This document shows positions 5,004 through 6,112 of a stretch of 6,112 bases of DNA, piece by piece. Every line of letters starts with the position of its first letter. Position 1 is the first letter of the stretch. The notes under the pieces are model-generated. The model did no database searches. It saw nothing but the letters and a program-made list of their open reading frames with translations, and was not told the DNA's origin. Source of the stretch: Verrucomicrobiota bacterium (GTDB lineage: Bacteria; Verrucomicrobiota; Verrucomicrobiia; Limisphaerales; JAHEOI01); NCBI GenBank assembly GCA_018610125.1, contig JAHEOI010000159.1:1-6112 (forward strand), in the 5' to 3' direction. Made by a program: the position numbers and the translations under genes.

Positions 5004-5957
5004 GTGCATTCGATATTCTGCCATCTTCGAGGAATCCGATTGCTGCTGACGGTGGGCGTGTTCGTCTCCGAGGTCAGCGGCAGTGTGGGGCATGTACACG
5101 CGGCGGAGTCCACGAGGTCGGTCGAAGAGGCCTTTCAAGCGCTGCTAAAAAGGGATGACAAGGCATTGTCCGAAGTCGACCAGTGGATTAAGAATAACCG
5201 CAAATTCCAGGATAAAACGGCGAGCATCCGGCAAGCGACCTTGGATGCGCGGATCCGGCAGCGGCTGAGCTCTGTCGAGGAGGCTTACAAGGATTTTATA
5301 AGTCGCCATCCGGAGCACGTGCGGGCTCATCTGGCATACGGGAGCTTTCTGAACGACCTTGCCAAGCCCGACAAGGCCAAGGAGCAATGGATGCGTGCTC
5401 GAAAGCTCGCTCCAAAAAATCCGGCCGCCTGGAATAATCTGGCCAACTATTACGGTCAGGAAGGGGAAGCGAAAAAGGCCTTCACCCACTATGAGAAAGC
5501 CATTTCGTTGCGTCCCGGCGAGAGTGTCTATTACCACAATCTGGCTAGTGTGATCCTGATTTATCCGGATGTCGCAACGGATCATTATCAAATGGACAAG
5601 CAAGCGGTCTTCGAAAAGGCGCTTAACCTGTATCGGCAGGCAATCAAACGGGATCCGACCGACTTCCCGTTGGCGACCGATTTGGCGCGCACCTTTTACC
5701 GGATCAAGCCGCCGCGTCCGGATCAGGCAATCAAGGCATGGGAGCGTGCCTTAAATGTCGCAAACGACGCGATCGAGCGCCAAGGGGTCTATATCCACCT
5801 AGCACGATGGAAGATTCAGACGCATGCCTGGGACAAAGCCCGAGAGTATCTCGATAAGGTGAAGCACCCGATGTACAAGAAGACTAAGGCACGCGTCCGG
5901 AAACAATTATCCAAGGTCGAAAAGGCGCAAAGCGAGCAGGGCGACGAGAATCTTTGA
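5004..5957 (+). CDS. Secreted/periplasmic TPR-repeat protein, function unknown
   Basis: This is a 317-residue protein. The N-terminus has a signal peptide pattern: basic HLRGIR, hydrophobic LLLTVGVFV at 13-21, a polar stretch and a possible cleavage site in GHVHA-AES near residue 33. The mature part is mostly helical with tetratricopeptide repeats. The clearest are about 106-137 (AHLAYGSFLNDLAKPDKAKE), 140-173 (AAWNNLANYYGQEGEAKKAF) and 222-252; weaker ones are at 174-217 and 260-290. TPRs mediate protein-protein contacts; no catalytic motif is seen. The segment IYPDVATDHYQMDKQAVFEK inside the repeats, and LATDLARTFYRIKPPRPDQA after it, look like a family I associate with Verrucomicrobiota. 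The GTG at 5004 is chosen because the upstream frame is closed by TGA at 4968 and no ATG lies between; AGAGG ends only two bases before the GTG, too close for a normal site. The tail after 290 is Lys/Glu-rich and charged. It is divergent from ilvN. Confidence 0.9.
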   Translation: MHSIFCHLRGIRLLLTVGVFVSEVSGSVGHVHAAESTRSVEEAFQALLKRDDKALSEVDQWIKNNRKFQDKTASIRQATLDARIRQRLSSVEEAYKDFISRHPEHVRAHLAYGSFLNDLAKPDKAKEQWMRARKLAPKNPAAWNNLANYYGQEGEAKKAFTHYEKAISLRPGESVYYHNLASVILIYPDVATDHYQMDKQAVFEKALNLYRQAIKRDPTDFPLATDLARTFYRIKPPRPDQAIKAWERALNVANDAIERQGVYIHLARWKIQTHAWDKAREYLDKVKHPMYKKTKARVRKQLSKVEKAQSEQGDENL

Positions 5958-5963
5958 GGGCGC

Positions 5964-6013
5964 CGCCGTTGCGGTAGGGCCCGCACTCCGTTGCGGGCCG
6001 CTCCCGGACGTCC
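5964..6013 (+). repeat. Dispersed repeat module B, copy 2
   Basis: CGCCGTTGCGGTAGGG (5964-5979) matches 2301-2316 with one difference, and CCCGGACGTCC (6003-6013) matches 2341-2351. The inside differs: here GCCCGCA (5979-5985) and TGCGGGC (5992-5998) form a 7-bp hairpin with a 6-base loop. It starts 6 bases after the stop codon of the TPR gene. Confidence 0.65.
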
Positions 6014-6030
6014 GGGAGAAGGTCCCTATC
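5973..6030 (+). repeat. Nested palindromes able to form a three-way junction after the TPR gene
   Basis: Outer arms GGTAGGG (5973-5979) and CCCTATC (6024-6030) pair at six of seven positions plus one G-U. Inside lie two hairpins: GCCCGCA/TGCGGGC (5979-5998, sharing one G with the outer arm) and the perfect 18-bp palindrome CTCCCGGACGTCCGGGAG (6001-6018). Neither strand shows a T run, so this is not a classical Rho-independent terminator, though such a fold could protect the mRNA 3' end or aid factor-dependent termination. The outer right arm overlaps module A, so A and B seem to work as one structural unit here. Confidence 0.5.
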
Positions 6031-6052
6031 AAGGAGCGGATCCATTCGATTT
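6005..6052 (+). repeat. Dispersed repeat module A, copy 2
   Basis: Forty-eight bases corresponding to 2158-2206, in the same orientation, directly joined to module B. Blocks GGGAGAA, CTATCAAGGAG and TCCATTCGATTT are identical. TTGTCTTG follows at 6051-6058, without the 32-base hairpin insert present in copy 1. CGAAC (6060-6064) and GTTCG (6074-6078) form a further small inverted repeat just after it. Confidence 0.7.
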
Positions 6053-6080
6053 GTCTTGTCGAACCTGGAGGACGTTCGCT

Positions 6081-6107
6081 AATCGGCGGGCTTCGGCGCC
6101 GCCGATT
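6081..6107 (+). repeat. GC-rich hairpin with UUCG tetraloop at the right edge
   Basis: AATCGGCGG (6081-6089) pairs perfectly with CCGCCGATT (6099-6107). Inside, GC-TTCG-GC extends the stem by two pairs closed by a TTCG loop, with one bulged G at 6098. As RNA this is very stable. No T run follows in the five bases left in the window, and none follows on the other strand. It may be a terminator whose tail is beyond the edge, or another repeat element. Confidence 0.5.
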
Positions 6108-6112
6108 GGGAC

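Noticed and set aside
4914..5138. Minus-strand frame upstream of ilvN
   Set aside because: It is mostly antisense to the signal peptide region of the TPR gene and has no recognisable product.

Overview
Organism and composition. The window is about 57% GC by eye. It carries housekeeping genes whose proteins (NusA, the IlvC class I ketol-acid reductoisomerase, IlvN and a secreted TPR protein) look to me most like those of Verrucomicrobiota, probably the Opitutia/Puniceicoccales side. This is an inference from remembered family sequence style, not from a search. Most genes lack a close Shine-Dalgarno sequence, and the intergenic spaces hold hairpin-forming dispersed repeats of the 'GGTAGGGACG...CGTCCCTACC' type.

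Layout. Five genes run leftward on the minus strand. From right to left they are ilvN (4428-4901), ilvC (3342-4367), a membrane-anchored PilP/GspC-like protein of unknown role (2371-3237), nusA (723-2000) and the 5' part of infB (626 to beyond the left edge). One gene runs rightward, a secreted TPR-repeat protein (5004-5957), divergent from ilvN across a 102-bp spacer. The 370-bp gap 2001-2370 has no convincing gene. It holds dispersed repeat modules, then a good sigma70-type promoter pointing at nusA, then a short leader with two hairpins. The second hairpin is a textbook intrinsic terminator ending about 25 nt before the nusA start. The right end (5958-6112) holds a second copy of the repeat modules, folded into a three-way-junction-like structure, and a UUCG-capped hairpin.

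How the genes work together. ilvN and ilvC supply the acetolactate synthase regulatory subunit and the second step of branched-chain amino acid synthesis; the catalytic subunit ilvB is not next to them. nusA and infB form the widely conserved elongation/termination factor and initiation factor pair, here without rimP immediately upstream. The nusA leader suggests transcription attenuation, possibly by NusA itself. The nusA-infB junction is unusual: a strong Shine-Dalgarno/ATG pair is separated from the infB start by a run of nine A and lies one base out of frame with infB.

Most notable points. These are the candidate nusA attenuator, the A9 slippery arrangement at the infB start, the paired dispersed repeats with mainly C/G swaps, and the Ser-rich PilP/GspC-like protein.
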